Assembly (NCBI GenBank): GCA_030847615.1
Contig: JAUMIR010000003.1
Span: forward strand, 32,672,501 to 32,736,500
Direction: 5' to 3'
Length of the DNA: 64,000 bases
Source of the DNA: Gambelia wislizenii
Lineage: Eukaryota > Chordata > Lepidosauria > Squamata > Crotaphytidae
Under the pieces are notes generated by a model, which was given only the letters and a program-made list of their open reading frames with translations, was not told where the DNA came from and did not search any database. Each line of letters starts with the position of its first letter. Within the stretch, counting starts at the first letter, position 1. The translations under genes were made by a program, and so were the position numbers. This document shows, in pieces, positions 21,794 through 33,155 of the stretch.

Positions 21794-23121
21794 TATGCAG
21801 GCAGATCCTGGAAAGACTAGGATGTCCCCCCAAATTCCTTAAAATGATTATCTTACTACACGAGGGCCAGCACGGTCAAGTCAGATATGGCGATGATCTT
21901 TCAGAGCCCTTTCTAATAACTAATGGAATGAAGCAAGGCTGTGTTCTTGCGCCAACTTTATTTACAATCTTCTTCAGCATGATGCTCCAAAGGGCTACGG
22001 CAGAGCTCGAAGAAGATGACAGCATCTATATATGTTACCATACTGATGGTAGCTTGTTTAACTTAAGCCGTCTGAGGGCTCACACTAAGACTCTAAACTA
22101 TCTAGTCCGTGAGCTGCTCTTCGCTGATGATGCTGCCCTTGTTGCCCACACAGAAGCAGCTCTGCAGTGCCTAACATCCTGCTTCGCAACAGTTGCAGAG
22201 CTGTTTGGGCTGGAAGTCAACCTAAAGAAAACGGAAGTTCTTTACCAGCCTGCACCACAGGATGAACACCACCATCCCCACATTGCCGTAGGCAAATCTG
22301 TGCTTAAGTCCATCCAGCAGTTCACCTACCTGGGAAGCATCATCTTCTCAGATGCCAAGATTGACAAAGAGATCGATCACAGATTAGCAAAGACACATCG
22401 CACATTTGGAAGACTTTACAAAAGAGTCTGGAGTAATAAACACCTGAGGCGAAACACAAAAATCAGTGTGTATAGAGCCATTGTACTGTCTATTCTCCTT
22501 TATGGCTTTGAAACATGGGTCACCTATCGCCACCACTTACGACTCCTCGAGCGCTTCCATCAGCGCTGTTTATGCACAATCCTAAATATACACTGGACTG
22601 ACTATGTGACGAATGTTGCTGTCCTTGAGCAAGCAGGGATCACCAGTACTGAGGCCATGATATTGAGAACACAGCTGCGATGGGCAGGGCATGTTTTTAG
22701 GATGGAGGACCATCGCCTCCCCAAAATAGTATTCTACGGTGAACTCGCCACGGGTCAGCGTAAGAGGGGCACTCCAAAAAAGCGATACAAGGATTCCCTC
22801 AAACAACACCTTAGGCTCGGCCAAATTGATCACCAACAATGGTCCGCCCTGGCCTCACATCAGGAGGCATGGAGACACACTATCCACAATGCTGCAGCCT
22901 TATTTGAGAACTCAAGCAGAACAAGTCTTGAAGAGATATGACAATGCAGAAAAAATCACAACCCAGAAACATCACCCAAGGAAACCTTCTGCTGTGCTTT
23001 CTGCAACCGGACTTGTCTATCTCGGATTGGCTTTTTTAGTCATCAGTGCACTTACAGAAAGCACGGGATGAGTCCTTCCTAAATCTTCATTTGCGAAGAG
23101 AAGCCAGAGAGAGAGAGAGAG
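21794..23121 (+). mobile_element. RTE-like LINE, 5'-truncated, with 22-bp target duplication
   Basis: Inserted in the old CR1. A 22-bp direct repeat starting attttagcctgcg lies at 21,772-21,793 and 23,122-23,143 and is CR1 sequence, so both ends are exact. The 3' end carries gccagagagagagagag, a simple tail shared by copies ending at 44,098 and 50,201. The clade is inferred from RT style (YGSETW-type C-terminal region and closing Cys/His motif); RTE-like is my best guess. Confidence 0.85.
21796..23082 (+). pseudogene. RTE-like LINE RT and C-terminal zinc motif
   Basis: A 5'-truncated ORF, reading openly from 21,844 to 22,941 (365 codons). It includes the RT block TNGMKQGCVLAPTLF, the catalytic LLFADDAALV, the thumb segment KKTEVLYQPAPQDEHHHPH and the C-terminal LRWAGHVFRMEDHRLPK. 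A TGA at 22,939-22,941 truncates it. It aligns with CGA in the related copies, a likely CpG decay. Beyond the stop the frame continues to a C2HC-type motif CCAFCNRTCLSRIG...H and ends near 23,082. Endonuclease and the first half of RT are missing. Confidence 0.85.
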
Positions 23122-23304
23122 ATTTTAGCCTGCGTTAATAAAAGTATAGTTTCCAAGTTGAAGGAAGTAATAGTCTCACTTTATTCTGCACTGATCAGGC
23201 CTCATCTGGAGTACTGTGTTCAGTTCTGGGCAGCTCATTTTAAAAAGGATATAGACAAGTTGGAGCAGGTTCAGAGAAGGGCAACAAGGATGATAAGAGT
23301 TATG

Positions 23305-23603
23305 GAGGCTTATTGCCAAAGTAAAGCGGCAAGGCAGCCAGGAAGATTCTGCTTTCTGTGCTGCCTTACCACATGACGTAATCATTCTGCCGGTGTTCTC
23401 CCATTCTTGTCCTGTGGAAGAAAGAGTTAAAACTACATCTTTTTACTAACAGATTATTCTGGTTAACAAAAAGACCTGGTTTTACCTCCATCTCCCATGG
23501 GACCAGAATGGAAGACTGATGCAGTAAGGCATGCAGTAAAGCAGCACAGAAGACAGAACCTTCCAACTGCCTTGCCATTTGACTTCAGCATATGATAAGC
23601 CTC
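23305..23603. mobile_element. Foldback MITE inserted in old CR1
   Basis: The termini GAGGCTTAT and ATAAGCCTC are followed by long imperfect arms (ggcaaggcagccaggaagat against the inverse of the segment near 23,545-23,572). A short direct repeat ATG (or ATGG) flanks it, and removing the element restores normal CR1 sequence (gttatggagaac). The 3-4 bp duplication would fit the PIF/Harbinger type, but this is only an inference. Confidence 0.75.
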
Positions 23604-24292
23604 ATGGAGAACAAAACATATGAGGAAAGGTGGAAGGAGGTGGGCTTGTTCAGTTTGGTGAAGAGAAGACTGAGGGGTGACATGATTGCACTCTTTAAAT
23701 ATCTCAAGTGCTGCCACAGAGAGAAGGGGGCAGGCCTGTGTTTCTTCTGTCCCAGAGGGTAGGACCAGGTCTAATGGTTTGACATTACAGGAGAGTAGAT
23801 TTCAATTGAACATGAATAGGAACTTCTTGACAGTAAAAGCAGCTCAGCAATGGAATCAATCGCCTAGAGAGGTGGTGGGGTCGCCTTCTCTAGATGTCGT
23901 CAAAAAGAGGCTGGGCAGCTACCTGTTGGGGATGCTTTAGCTAGAGATTCTGCACTGAGCAGAGGGTTGAATTAGATGGCTCCTGAGGCCCCTTCCAGTT
24001 CCATGATTCTATGACTCTATGAACAATAGTAGCTATGCTGGCTAGGAGAGTCTGGGCATGGTTATCCAAAAAGTAACTTGTCCAAACCCTGTTTGTTAAC
24101 ACAGTATGAAAGGATGGATTATGACGTTTTTAGTGCTTACACGAACTGCAACTTAAAGCAGGAGACTTAAATAACAAGCTATGTGCTTTTTGGAAACATA
24201 AGCAAATTTTAAGAGCATTGTATTTTCCTTAAATGTTAGAATTTAACTTCAGTCCTCACCAAACTTTGTTATTACTGTTTTCTTTTCTTTCT

Positions 24293-24296
<4 letters not shown>

Positions 24297-24330
<34 letters not shown>
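24297..24330. repeat. (TA)n microsatellite
   Basis: An uninterrupted TA run at the 3' edge of the minus-strand L1 fragment; it may descend from that element's A-rich tail. Confidence 0.9.
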
Positions 24331-24333
<3 letters not shown>

Positions 24334-25880
24334 TATTGTGCACCAGTTCTTCATTTATCATACAAGCATATTTCTGTAGCATCTCTATCAATTTCCATAA
24401 ATTGCAATTATTATACTTCTTGTTATATATTTTACACCTTGTAACTTTTATCTAATTTATATATTCATTCTAATATATTACATTCATTCATATAATCCTA
24501 TCTCCACTCATCAAATAACACATTCCCTTCCATTCCCATATTTCCATCCTTTCGTCTCACTCTTCCCACCCACTTCTATACACTCCCCCATCCTTTCAAC
24601 CTTTCTCCATTTCTCACTCACTTCCTCTCACTTATACACCTACTCATACCCTCTCACATACTACCCCAATCTTTCACATTTCTTTATCAACTTCCAACCA
24701 TTTTCCCCATTTGACTTCCCTTGTCCCTCCTCCCATCTGGATTGGCTTAGTGCTCTCTTCTTTTTTTCTCTCCTCCATTCTTATTGTGTCATCATTTCCC
24801 ATATCTTTACCTTGATGTAATTTAAATATTTTGTTTCCAAATAAAACATAATTATAATATCTTAGCTTGTGCTTCTAAGTCTCTATGCTGTATATTTTAG
24901 GTATGGTTTCTCTTCTCTTTTCTTCTCTTAAATTTATCTTATTTTATAGTTGTTTAATCAAGTCTATCATTTTTTTATATATTCCATCTTTTTGTCCAAT
25001 ATTTTAAAACTGGAGACCATTCTTCTTCCAGATTTACTTTTTTTTCTCTATTCAGGATACACGTTAACTTGTCATTTTCACACCTCTCATTGAGTTTGAC
25101 CAGCCAGTCATTTATTAAAGGTGTCTCTTTTTTCTTCCAATTTGCCACTACCATCAATCTTGCCGTCGTTGCTGCATATAGTAAAGTACTTCCATGTTGT
25201 CTTGTAAAATAACTTTCCAAATCAGAAGTGATATTTAACAAATAAAGTTTTGGGTTTAAGGTAAATTGAGTATTATATATTGTTTGAATCATTTTATGCA
25301 GTTTCATCCAAAATTTTAGAATTTTTGGGCAGCCCCACCACATGTGGTAAAGTGTTCCAATGTCCTTTTCACATCGCCAGCATTTATTGTTGTTTGTTTT
25401 GTTAATTTTACTAATTCTTACTGGAGTTAAATACCATCTGTTTACAATTTTTAGGTGGTTTTCTTTTAAGGTTAGGCATGCGATGAAAGTATTTGTGTCT
25501 CTCCATGCTCTCTCCCATTCTTCCAAATTTATTGTATCTCAAAGATATTGAGCCCATTTAATCATAGCTTCAGATATTGTTTCACTTTCTAGTTCTCTTT
25601 TTAATAATAATTTATAAAATTGTGAACTTTTTTGCACTCCTTTCCCCAGATTACTTTGTCAAATTCTGATTCCGTCCTCTCAAAATCAAATTTTTCTTTG
25701 TCTTCTTGAAATCTGTTTTTAATTTGTAGATATTTAAACCAATTCATTTTCATTCCTTTTCCTTCTAGTTCTTGCTGTGTATGTAACTTGATGCCTTCTC
25801 CTTTTTTCCATGCCTTGTGATCAATTAAATCTTTGTATCTTATCCAGGTTCCAATGTTTTCCCACCTTCCCAAAAACACT
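24331..25880 (-). pseudogene. L1 ORF2 C-terminal part and 3'UTR (second L1 lineage)
   Basis: On the minus strand the frame from 25,879 to 24,975 gives the C-terminal part of L1 ORF2: WFKYLQIKNRF, then RWYLTPVRISKINKTNNNKC with the Cys/His-type segment CWRCEKDIGTLYHMWWGCPK, then LYAATTARLMVVANW. A break lies near 25,560. The 3'UTR follows down to about 24,331. It differs clearly in sequence from L1 copies A and B. It ends abruptly at about 25,880, head to head with the plus-strand L1 copy B. Confidence 0.85.
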
Positions 25881-26240
25881 TCATGTGGGGGAGTGGACAG
25901 CGGAGGAGGAAAGGTTTAGACAGATGAAGAAAGCAGAAGGAAGAAGAAGAAAAATTACAGGGGGGGGGGAAGAGGGGAAATGTTTTTTTATTATTTTTAT
26001 GAGCACTCGGGGGGAGGGAGTTGTTCTGGGCCATTGGATGATCTCTTTGCCACTCCCCACCTGGAAGACCTGGGGGGTCATGAGCAAGGCAATTTGCCTT
26101 GGGAAGACAAGGTGGGGAGGTAAAGAAGGGAAAGGGGGAGGGGGGAAGGAATGGGGAAGAATTGGGAAGGGGTGGGTATGGGGAAGGGAGGTCACTTTTT
26201 GGAGCCAAAAGATTTTATAGAAAATGTAATAAGGAATCTA

Positions 26241-29200
26241 ATGGTTAATAAATTCAAGATATCAACCTTAAATGTTCATGACCTTAGCACAGTAATAAAA
26301 TGAAAAAGGACTGAAGCACTATTGAAGAAGGATCAAGCGGATATAATATTTTTGCAATACACACATCAAAAAAGGGAAGGAGTAAATGAATTGAAATTGA
26401 ATTGGGTAAGAGTTTATGAAAAAGCATATGGGAATTCAAAAGCTAGAGGGGTAGCAATATTAATAGCAAAAAATGTAATTTTGTCATTAAAAAGGTGAAA
26501 AAAGATGAAAATGGTAGATATATTTTAATGAAAGGAGAAATGGGAGAGGATAAATATGTTCTAATGAATGTATATGCTCCAAATGAAAAACAAGAGGAAT
26601 GTTATGAGGAAGTATTTAAAGAAATAGAGAATATGCAAGAACAAAATATTGTTGTAGCAGGAGATTTTAATATGCAAATGGAAAGAATAAAAGATAAATC
26701 AAACTATTCATTAAGGGATAAATATGATAATATTACAAATTTAAATAAAATAATAAAAAGAAAGGGGTTGAAAGATGTGTGGAGATTGGTAAAGGGAGAT
26801 GAAAGGAAATATACATACTTTTCAATGGTACACAAGAGTTATTCAAGAATTGATTATATTTTGTATCAAAAAATTTGATTGATAAAATCATAAATTCAGA
26901 GATAGAAAATATAAAAGTAACAGAGCATGCCTTTGTGAATGTGGAGATTATAATGAAGAGAGATTATGAACAGGTGAAAAGGTGGAGGTTGAATACAAAG
27001 ATTTTAAATTACAGAGAAATAGTAGGAAAAATTGAGCATGAATGGCAAGAATTATGGGAATTAAATGATAAAGAAGTATCAAAAGGAATTTTGTGGGATA
27101 CTATGAAAGCTGTGACAAGGGGGATATGCATAAAAGAAACCTTTAACTTAAAAAAAGGCAAGAAGAAAGAAAAGGGAAATAGAATTATTGGAAAATAAAT
27201 ATATATTAAACAAGGAAAAACAAACTTATATTGAGTTACGAGCAAGGAGGGAGGAATTGGATAAAATGGAAGTAGATGAAGTACAGGAAAATTTAATTTA
27301 TTTAAGAAGGGAGTATTTTGAATTTAGTAATAAAAATTCAAAAATGTTGGCTAGATCCACACAGAAGAAGAAAATGGAAAATGGGATTAGAAACAAAACA
27401 GGTAAAATGTGTAGAACAATGAAGGATAAACCAACAATTTTTGAGTTTTATAAAGACCTGTACCAGTCAGGCAATAAATCAGTGGAACAAATAGAAAAAT
27501 ATGTAGGGGGAAATTGGAAGATTAAAACAGAAGAGGAAGATAGGGATTTATTAGGAAAACCAATTACAAAAATGGAGATAGAGGAAGCAATAAACAATTT
27601 AAAAAGCAGAAAGCTCCAGGAATGGTTGGGTTAGGACCAGATTATTATAAAGTATTTAAAAAGAAGTTGATACCTAAATTATTAGAATTATATGATAATA
27701 TAATAATGGGAGACAAAGTCCCTCCATCACAGCAACAATCATTGATAATACTGATACCAAAGCTAGATAAGGATTTGTTGGACCCCGGATCGTACAGGCC
27801 TATATTATTGATAAATCAAGATGCAAAGTTATTATCAGAAATAATGGCAAAGAGAATGAATACTTGTATGTATAAATATATACTAAAGGACCAATGTGGA
27901 TTTGTGAAAGGAAGACAAATGTCAAATTTAATAGGAAGGGTGTTAAATAAAATACATATAATTGGCAAAACAAAAGTAAAAGCAGGGATATTAGCATTAG
28001 ATATATTTAAAGCATTTGACTGTGTGGAATGGCCAACATTAAAAATAATATTGAAAGAATTTGGAATGGGGAAGAGGTTTAGAGGATTAATAGATCAATT
28101 GTATTCTCATAACACAGCTATAGTGATGGTTAACGATGGAATAACGAGAGAAATAAAAATAACAAGAGGAACAAGACAAGGTTGCCCACTTTCTCCAATA
28201 TTGTTTGCAATGGTAATAGAAATTCTAGCAAATGTGATAAGAAATGATAATAGTATAGAAGGAATTGGAGGAGAAACAAAACATAAGATAAGCTTGTTTG
28301 CTGATGATACATTGCTAACAATTAAGGAACTGATTAACGGAATAGAAAAAATTAAAGAACATTTAAAATTATTTGGGGAGATGATAGTCTTACAGGTTAA
28401 TTGGAACAAATCAGATATGATGTTGTTTAATTATACTAAGGAAGAATAAAATATATTTGTAAAAGAGAAAAAAATTAGAAGATTAAAAAGTAATATTAAG
28501 TATTTAGGAATAAATATTACAAAAGATTTAAAAGAACTAGAAGAGAAAAATATTATGGTACTAAGGAAAGAAATGGAAAAGAAGTTGGAAGAATATAAAA
28601 ATATTCAACTATCATGGTTTGGAAGAGTAGCTTTAGTTAAAATGAAAATATTACCTAAACTATTTTTTTTTGTTTAGAATGTTATCAATAAAAATATCAG
28701 AAGTAGAACTGAAAAAATGGCAAAATGTGTTGAATAAATATTGCAATGGAGGGAAAAGGACAAGATGAAATAAATTATTTTGGTATATATCACAGAAGGA
28801 GAGAGGACTTGGTCTTCCCAAAATAAAAGGATATTATGAAGCTAATCAATTGAGATATGTTATAGAAGGAATTGTCGGACAGGGGGATTTAGAATGGTTA
28901 GAGATAGAAACAGGGAGAATAGAAAAGAGAATATGGAACATATTTTTTGATAATTTTACAAAAAAGGAAATTAAAGGAATTGAGAACCCATTTCTGCAAA
29001 ATATATGGGAAATATGGTATAAATATCAGAGAGAATTTTTGCCTATTGATTCAGTATTAACACCAGTTATAATGGGGAAAAAATTCCCCAAATAATTTGA
29101 AGGAAAAAATGGGAAAGGAATTAAAGAAAAGAGGACTAGATAAAATAGAGGGATGGATAAGATGGATGAATGAGAAAGGAAGTATAAGAGAGAAATTATG

Positions 29201-30855
29201 TGGAATGAAAATTTCATGGTTTAATTGCATACAGTTAGAACAATGGATTAAAAATTGGGAAAAGAATCATAAAGAAACAAGGGAATTAACAAAATTTGAA
29301 AATTTGGTGAAAAAAGATGAAAAGAGGGATGATAATGAAAGTATGAAAGGTATTACAAGTGAATTATATAAAATATTGATAAAAAATCAAGAAAAAAAGA
29401 CAAAGGGGAATATTTAAGGAGAATATGGGAGGAAGATTTGAAACAAAAAATTGGAGATCATGAATGGGATAAGATATGGAAACAAAGACATCTAAAAAAT
29501 ATGTCGATACAGATAAAAGAAAATTATTATAAAATAATATGGAGATGGTATTTGACACCAGCAAGATTGCAGAATATAGATAAGAATAACTCTAAATATT
29601 GTTGGAGAGGTTGTCAAGAAATAGGTACATATATGCATATGTGGTCGAATTGTAAATTTGTACAGCAGTTTTAGGAAATGGTTTTCATAGAAATAGAGAA
29701 TATTCTGAATAGAAATATAGAAAGGAAACCGAGCATAGCACTGATGTCAATTTATAATGGAGAGAATGGGAACCAAACAGAAAAGGATTTAATAACAAAT
29801 TTATTAACGGCAGCAAGATTAATTATAGCAAGACATTCATAGAATCATAGAATTGCAGAGCTGGAAGAGACCACGAGGGCCATCCAGTCCAACCCCCTGC
29901 CACGCAGGAAATCACGATCAAAGTATCCCCGACAGATGGCCATCCAGCCTCTGTTTAAAGACCTCCAAGGAAGGAGACCCCACCATGCTCCAGGGGAGTG
30001 TGTTCCACTTCTAAACAGCTCTTACTGTCAAAAAGTTCCTCCTAATGTTGAGGTGGAATCTCTGTTCCTGGAGCTTGCATCCATTGCTCCGTGTTCCAAT
30101 CTCTGGAGCAGCAGAAAACAAGCTTGCTCCATCAACGTGACACCCCTTCAAATACTTAAACAGGGCTATCATATCACCATTTAACCGTCTTTTTTCCAGG
30201 CTAAACATACCCAGCTCCCTAGGTCTCTCCTCATAAGGCATGGTTTCCAGACCTTTCACCAGTTTAGTCGCCCTCCTCTGGACATGTTCCAATTTGTCAA
30301 TATCCTTTTTGGATTTTGGTGCCCAGAACTGGACACAGTATTCTAGGTGAGGCCTGACCAAGGCAGAATAGAGTGGCACTATTACTTCCCTTGATCTAGA
30401 CACTATACTTCTATTGATGCAGCCCAAAATCGCATTGGCCTTTTTAGCTGCCGCATCACACTGTTGACTCATGTTCAACTTGTGGTCTACTAGGATTCCT
30501 AGATCCCTTTTGCACGTAGTCTCGTTCAGCCAGGTCTCCCCCATTCTATATCTGTGCATTTCATTTTTCCGCCCTAAGTGCGGTACCTTACATTTGTCTG
30601 TATTGAATTTCATTTTGTTAGCTTTGGCCCAGCTCTCCAGTTTATCCAGGTCATTGGAAAATGCAAATAAATGTACAAGTGGAGGAGTGGTATAAAGAAG
30701 TGTGGAAGATGGCAATAAATGATAAGTTAACATGTAAAATCAAAGTAAGAAGAGGAAGTTGGAATAAAATTTGGAAAGTATTTGTTAAAAAAGTATTACA
30801 GATAAAAGATGGGAGGTTACCTCTACGAGAAGAAATGAGATTTTGGAAAGATTAG
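26241..30855 (+). pseudogene. L1 ORF2 (copy B), broken and split by CR1
   Basis: Same domain order as copy A: endonuclease remnants (the glutamate position in the QETH-like motif now reads LQYTHQK; GDFNMQMERI intact near 26,660), RT with KAFDCVEW near 28,015, TRQGCPLSP near 28,175 and FADDTLL near 28,300, and the Cys-rich C-terminus near 29,595. Frame breaks in homopolymers at about 26,490, 26,870, 27,155, 29,080 and 29,395 coincide with those in copy A; the stop at 28,447 and the TGA near 28,766 are also shared. Private lesions include the break near 27,630 and a TAG for TGG near 29,673. The nested CR1 splits the frame ARH/WKMQ. Confidence 0.88.
29838..30651 (-). mobile_element. CR1 LINE inserted in L1 copy B
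   Basis: 5'-truncated CR1 whose 3' end (inverted octamers catagaatcatagaat) is at 29,838. A 4-bp repeat CATT flanks it (29,834-29,837 and 30,652-30,655); removing it restores the L1 sequence gacattggaaaatg. On the minus strand it encodes the ORF2 C-terminus (NEMHRYRMGETWLNETTC and onwards), very similar to the young CR1 at 16,739, so it belongs to the same recently active group. A 14-residue-scale break near 30,120 and a stop near 30,010 make it dead. Confidence 0.9.
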
Positions 30856-31083
30856 GTAAGGGATGGCTCTGGTGAAGGGGAGCACTGAGGTGGGGGGGTA
30901 GGGGTATTAATATTTTTGAATAGAATTATAGTAAAGAATCTATATTAACTTTTGAAATTAGTTAATAGAAAAAGTGCAATGTTTATAGTAATTTTATGTG
31001 TTATACTAACTAAGTATTGATTGGATAATATAATGTATGATTATAAAATTAATAAAAAATATATTTTTAAAAAATTAAAAAAA

Positions 31084-31730
31084 ATAAACTTCTCTATATC
31101 CATTTCAAGATATTCTGTAGTTTCTGGTTTTGCATAGAGGGATTTATAAAATTCTGTGTAAGCTTTCTTGATTTCTTTTTGTTTAGTATATCTCTTATCT
31201 CCAATTTTAATTTCTGTAATTAGCTTTTTCTCTGTATCTTTTTTCAACCGGTACGCCAGCCATCTTCTCACCTTATTCACTTTTTCAAAGTATCTTTGCT
31301 TATTCTTTTTAATTTATTTCCAATATTTTTGGTTATATCAGACTTCTTGAATCAGTTTTATTTCAATCTGCAGGTTTGTGTTCTTTGGGTTTTCTCTTAG
31401 CTTTTCTTCTTTCTTTTTCAGTTCTTGTATCAATTTTTGATATTTTTTTTTCCTATTTGGATCTTTTGATTTCAGCAGCTCTTTGCAGAAATACACCCCT
31501 AATTGTCGCTTTGAAAGCATCCCATCTTGTTTTGTGCATCATATCAGTTTCTTTGTTAATCTTTAAAAAATCTTTTATTTCATTTTGGATTTTTTTTACA
31601 AAGTTTTCATCCTTCAACATACTCTCTTTCAGTCTCCGTGTATATTCTTTCACCATTATAGATAACCCCAATTCTATCGGATGATGGTCTGAAATTACTC
31701 TCTCCCTTATTTCCATATCTTATATTCTCA
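31084..31730 (-). pseudogene. L1 ORF2 endonuclease end and linker fragment
   Basis: Minus-strand L1 relic. From 31,716 it starts at the end of the endonuclease (SDHHPIELGLSI), then the linker (DMMHKTRWDAFKATIRGVF, KEEKLRENPKN) and, after a break near 31,330, RRWLAYRLKKDTEKKLITEI and EFYKSLYAKPETTEYLEM. RT is missing. It may be the 5' part of the same element whose 3' part is at 24,331-25,880. Confidence 0.8.
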
Positions 31731-32162
31731 TTGCTAATTCTGTTAAAACCCAAAACATATAAATTCTTGACATTGATTTATATGCTTCTGAAAAGAAGGT
31801 GAAGTGTATATTTTTTCATAAAAATATTGATTTTAACAACTTTATGTGATACAAACTTAAAGAAAGGAAAAGTAATAATTGGCACAATATACTATATACA
31901 GATTTAGAATTAAATTAACATCCAAGGAATAAGCCCAGAAATCATTCAACCAAAAGATGGCGGGGAGGAGGGGAAAAGAGAGGTTAATTTTATACTAATA
32001 AACCCTTCCACAAATATAAATGGGATTGTGGGGGTGAATATGTCTGTCTACTGGTGGTTTATAAATGAAATAAAAGGATACCATGTCATACAAAAGTCAG
32101 GCTTGACCATGCTGTTTCTTAATTTCCACATCTGACAGGGATCTTCCCTCCTCAAAACCAAA
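31731..32162. other. Unassigned stretch
   Basis: About 430 bp of AT-rich DNA without recognisable content. Confidence 0.3.
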
Positions 32163-32300
32163 GTGTGTGTGTGTGTTTGTGTGCCTTCAAGTTGCCTGTC
32201 AACTTTTGGCAACCTGATGAATTTCACAGGATTTTCTTATGCAAGGAATACTCAGAGGTGGTATTGTCAGTTTCTTCCTCCAAGGGCCATAACAATTTTA
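32163..32300 (-). mobile_element. SINE tail fragment
   Basis: After a GT run comes 'gtgccttcaagttgcctgtc' and 'ttatgcaaggaatactcaga', the inverted 3' tail seen in the 5S-derived SINEs at 40,341 and 47,606. The 5S-related head is missing. Confidence 0.6.
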
Positions 32301-32503
32301 TCCATTTCATCAATGAAAAATTGTTTACTCCTTTCCAGTTTTGTGCTATCGCCAGTCATGTGGCTAGACATAGGAAACTGATAACTTTTTGCATGGCAAG
32401 TGTTTGTTTATACAAAACAAAAAACAAAAAAAAACCAGTAAACCCAGTTCTGGAGACATTGTAATATTCTCCCCTGTGATTAGACTAACTGTAATGCAAA
32501 TGC

Positions 32504-33020
32504 TGTCAGGAAATGACATGGATGTGACCACAAGATGGAGGTGTAAGCTTAGAAATGAAAGTAGTTAAACTCCAGTGGCAGGTGTGTGTGTGAGTTAGCA
32601 TTTGAGAGTATGCACACCTGAGATGCCTGATGTAACAGGCATTGTTTAACTGCCTATAAAAAGGAGATGGGAATTATCTTCAGTGTGGGTTTGTTGTGGA
32701 TGGTGGTTGGCGAAGCAGTTTGTTGGTTTGAGAGAGATTTGTGAGTATTAGGGATGGCTGTCCTATACTCTGTATATATATTGTAAATATACTGCAAACA
32801 AAGATTAAAGCCCTCAGTTGAGCGAAGGCTGGCCTTGCTGCTGTCTTTATTTGGCAAGCCAGAGCTCAAGGCAGTGTGCTGGGGTGAAGGAATTTTTCTT
32901 TCTCAGCCTGGAGTCTTTTGCAGAAGTCTCTCCAGAAACCTTCTCCTTGGCGTCCTGTCGACATGGAACAACTCTGCAGGTGGTTGTGGTGGACACAGTG
33001 TGTCTTCCTACGCCCCAACA
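32504..33020 (+). mobile_element. Solo LTR with 5-bp target duplication
   Basis: A 517-bp unit starting TGTCAGGAAATG and ending CGCCCCAACA, flanked by AATGC on both sides (32,499-32,503 and 33,021-33,025). The TG...CA ends and 5-bp duplication define a retroviral-type long terminal repeat left by recombination between two LTRs. Promoter-like signals inside include a TATA box (ctataaaaagg near 32,652) and an attaaa polyadenylation-like hexamer near 32,805. The duplication size suits Ty3/Gypsy or some endogenous retroviruses; without internal sequence the family cannot be fixed. Confidence 0.75.
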
Positions 33021-33155
33021 AATGCTTCTTTAATAATGCAGATGGGCATGCAATGAGTAAAAGATGCATTCTCCCTTTGCTCATACACAGGATAGAATGC
33101 CTCTTCTAAGACAATGTCTGCTATGATATACAGGAATACCTGTTAACAAATGACT

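Larger units (their letters stand above)
21456..24022 (+). pseudogene. Old CR1: RT C-terminal part to 3' end, interrupted
   Basis: A diverged plus-strand CR1 piece. It begins at the codons around the RT motif C block (LIKYADDI near 21,490), is cut by an RTE-like LINE at 21,794-23,121, resumes with SALIRPHLEYCVQFWAAHFK, is cut again by a foldback at 23,305-23,603 and ends in CR1 octamers near 24,022 (attctatgactctatga). It is roughly a quarter diverged from the young CR1 by eye, and in several frames. Together with the inverted segments at 15,200-16,738 and 20,770-21,450 it may be one 5'-inverted insertion. Confidence 0.85.
25886..31079 (+). mobile_element. L1-type LINE (copy B), 5'-truncated
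   Basis: A close relative of copy A (251-6,125) in the opposite orientation. It starts within the last codons of ORF1 (gacagcggaggaggaaa) and runs through ORF2 and the 3'UTR to an A-rich end (ttttaaaaaattaaaaaaaa). A CR1 is nested at 29,838-30,651. No clear target duplication was found. Older minus-strand L1 sequence lies on both sides (24,331-25,880 and 31,084-31,730), but the part encoding most of RT is absent between them, so insertion may have deleted target DNA. Confidence 0.88.

Noticed and set aside
22739..23071. A 110-codon frame overlapping the RTE-like C-terminus
   Set aside because: An alternative frame of the RTE-like ORF; the same shadow appears in the copies at 44,143 and 49,914, so it reflects sequence identity, not a second gene.
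24297..24330. (TA)n run as a transposon terminus or regulatory site
   Set aside because: A plain microsatellite, probably grown from an L1 A-rich tail.
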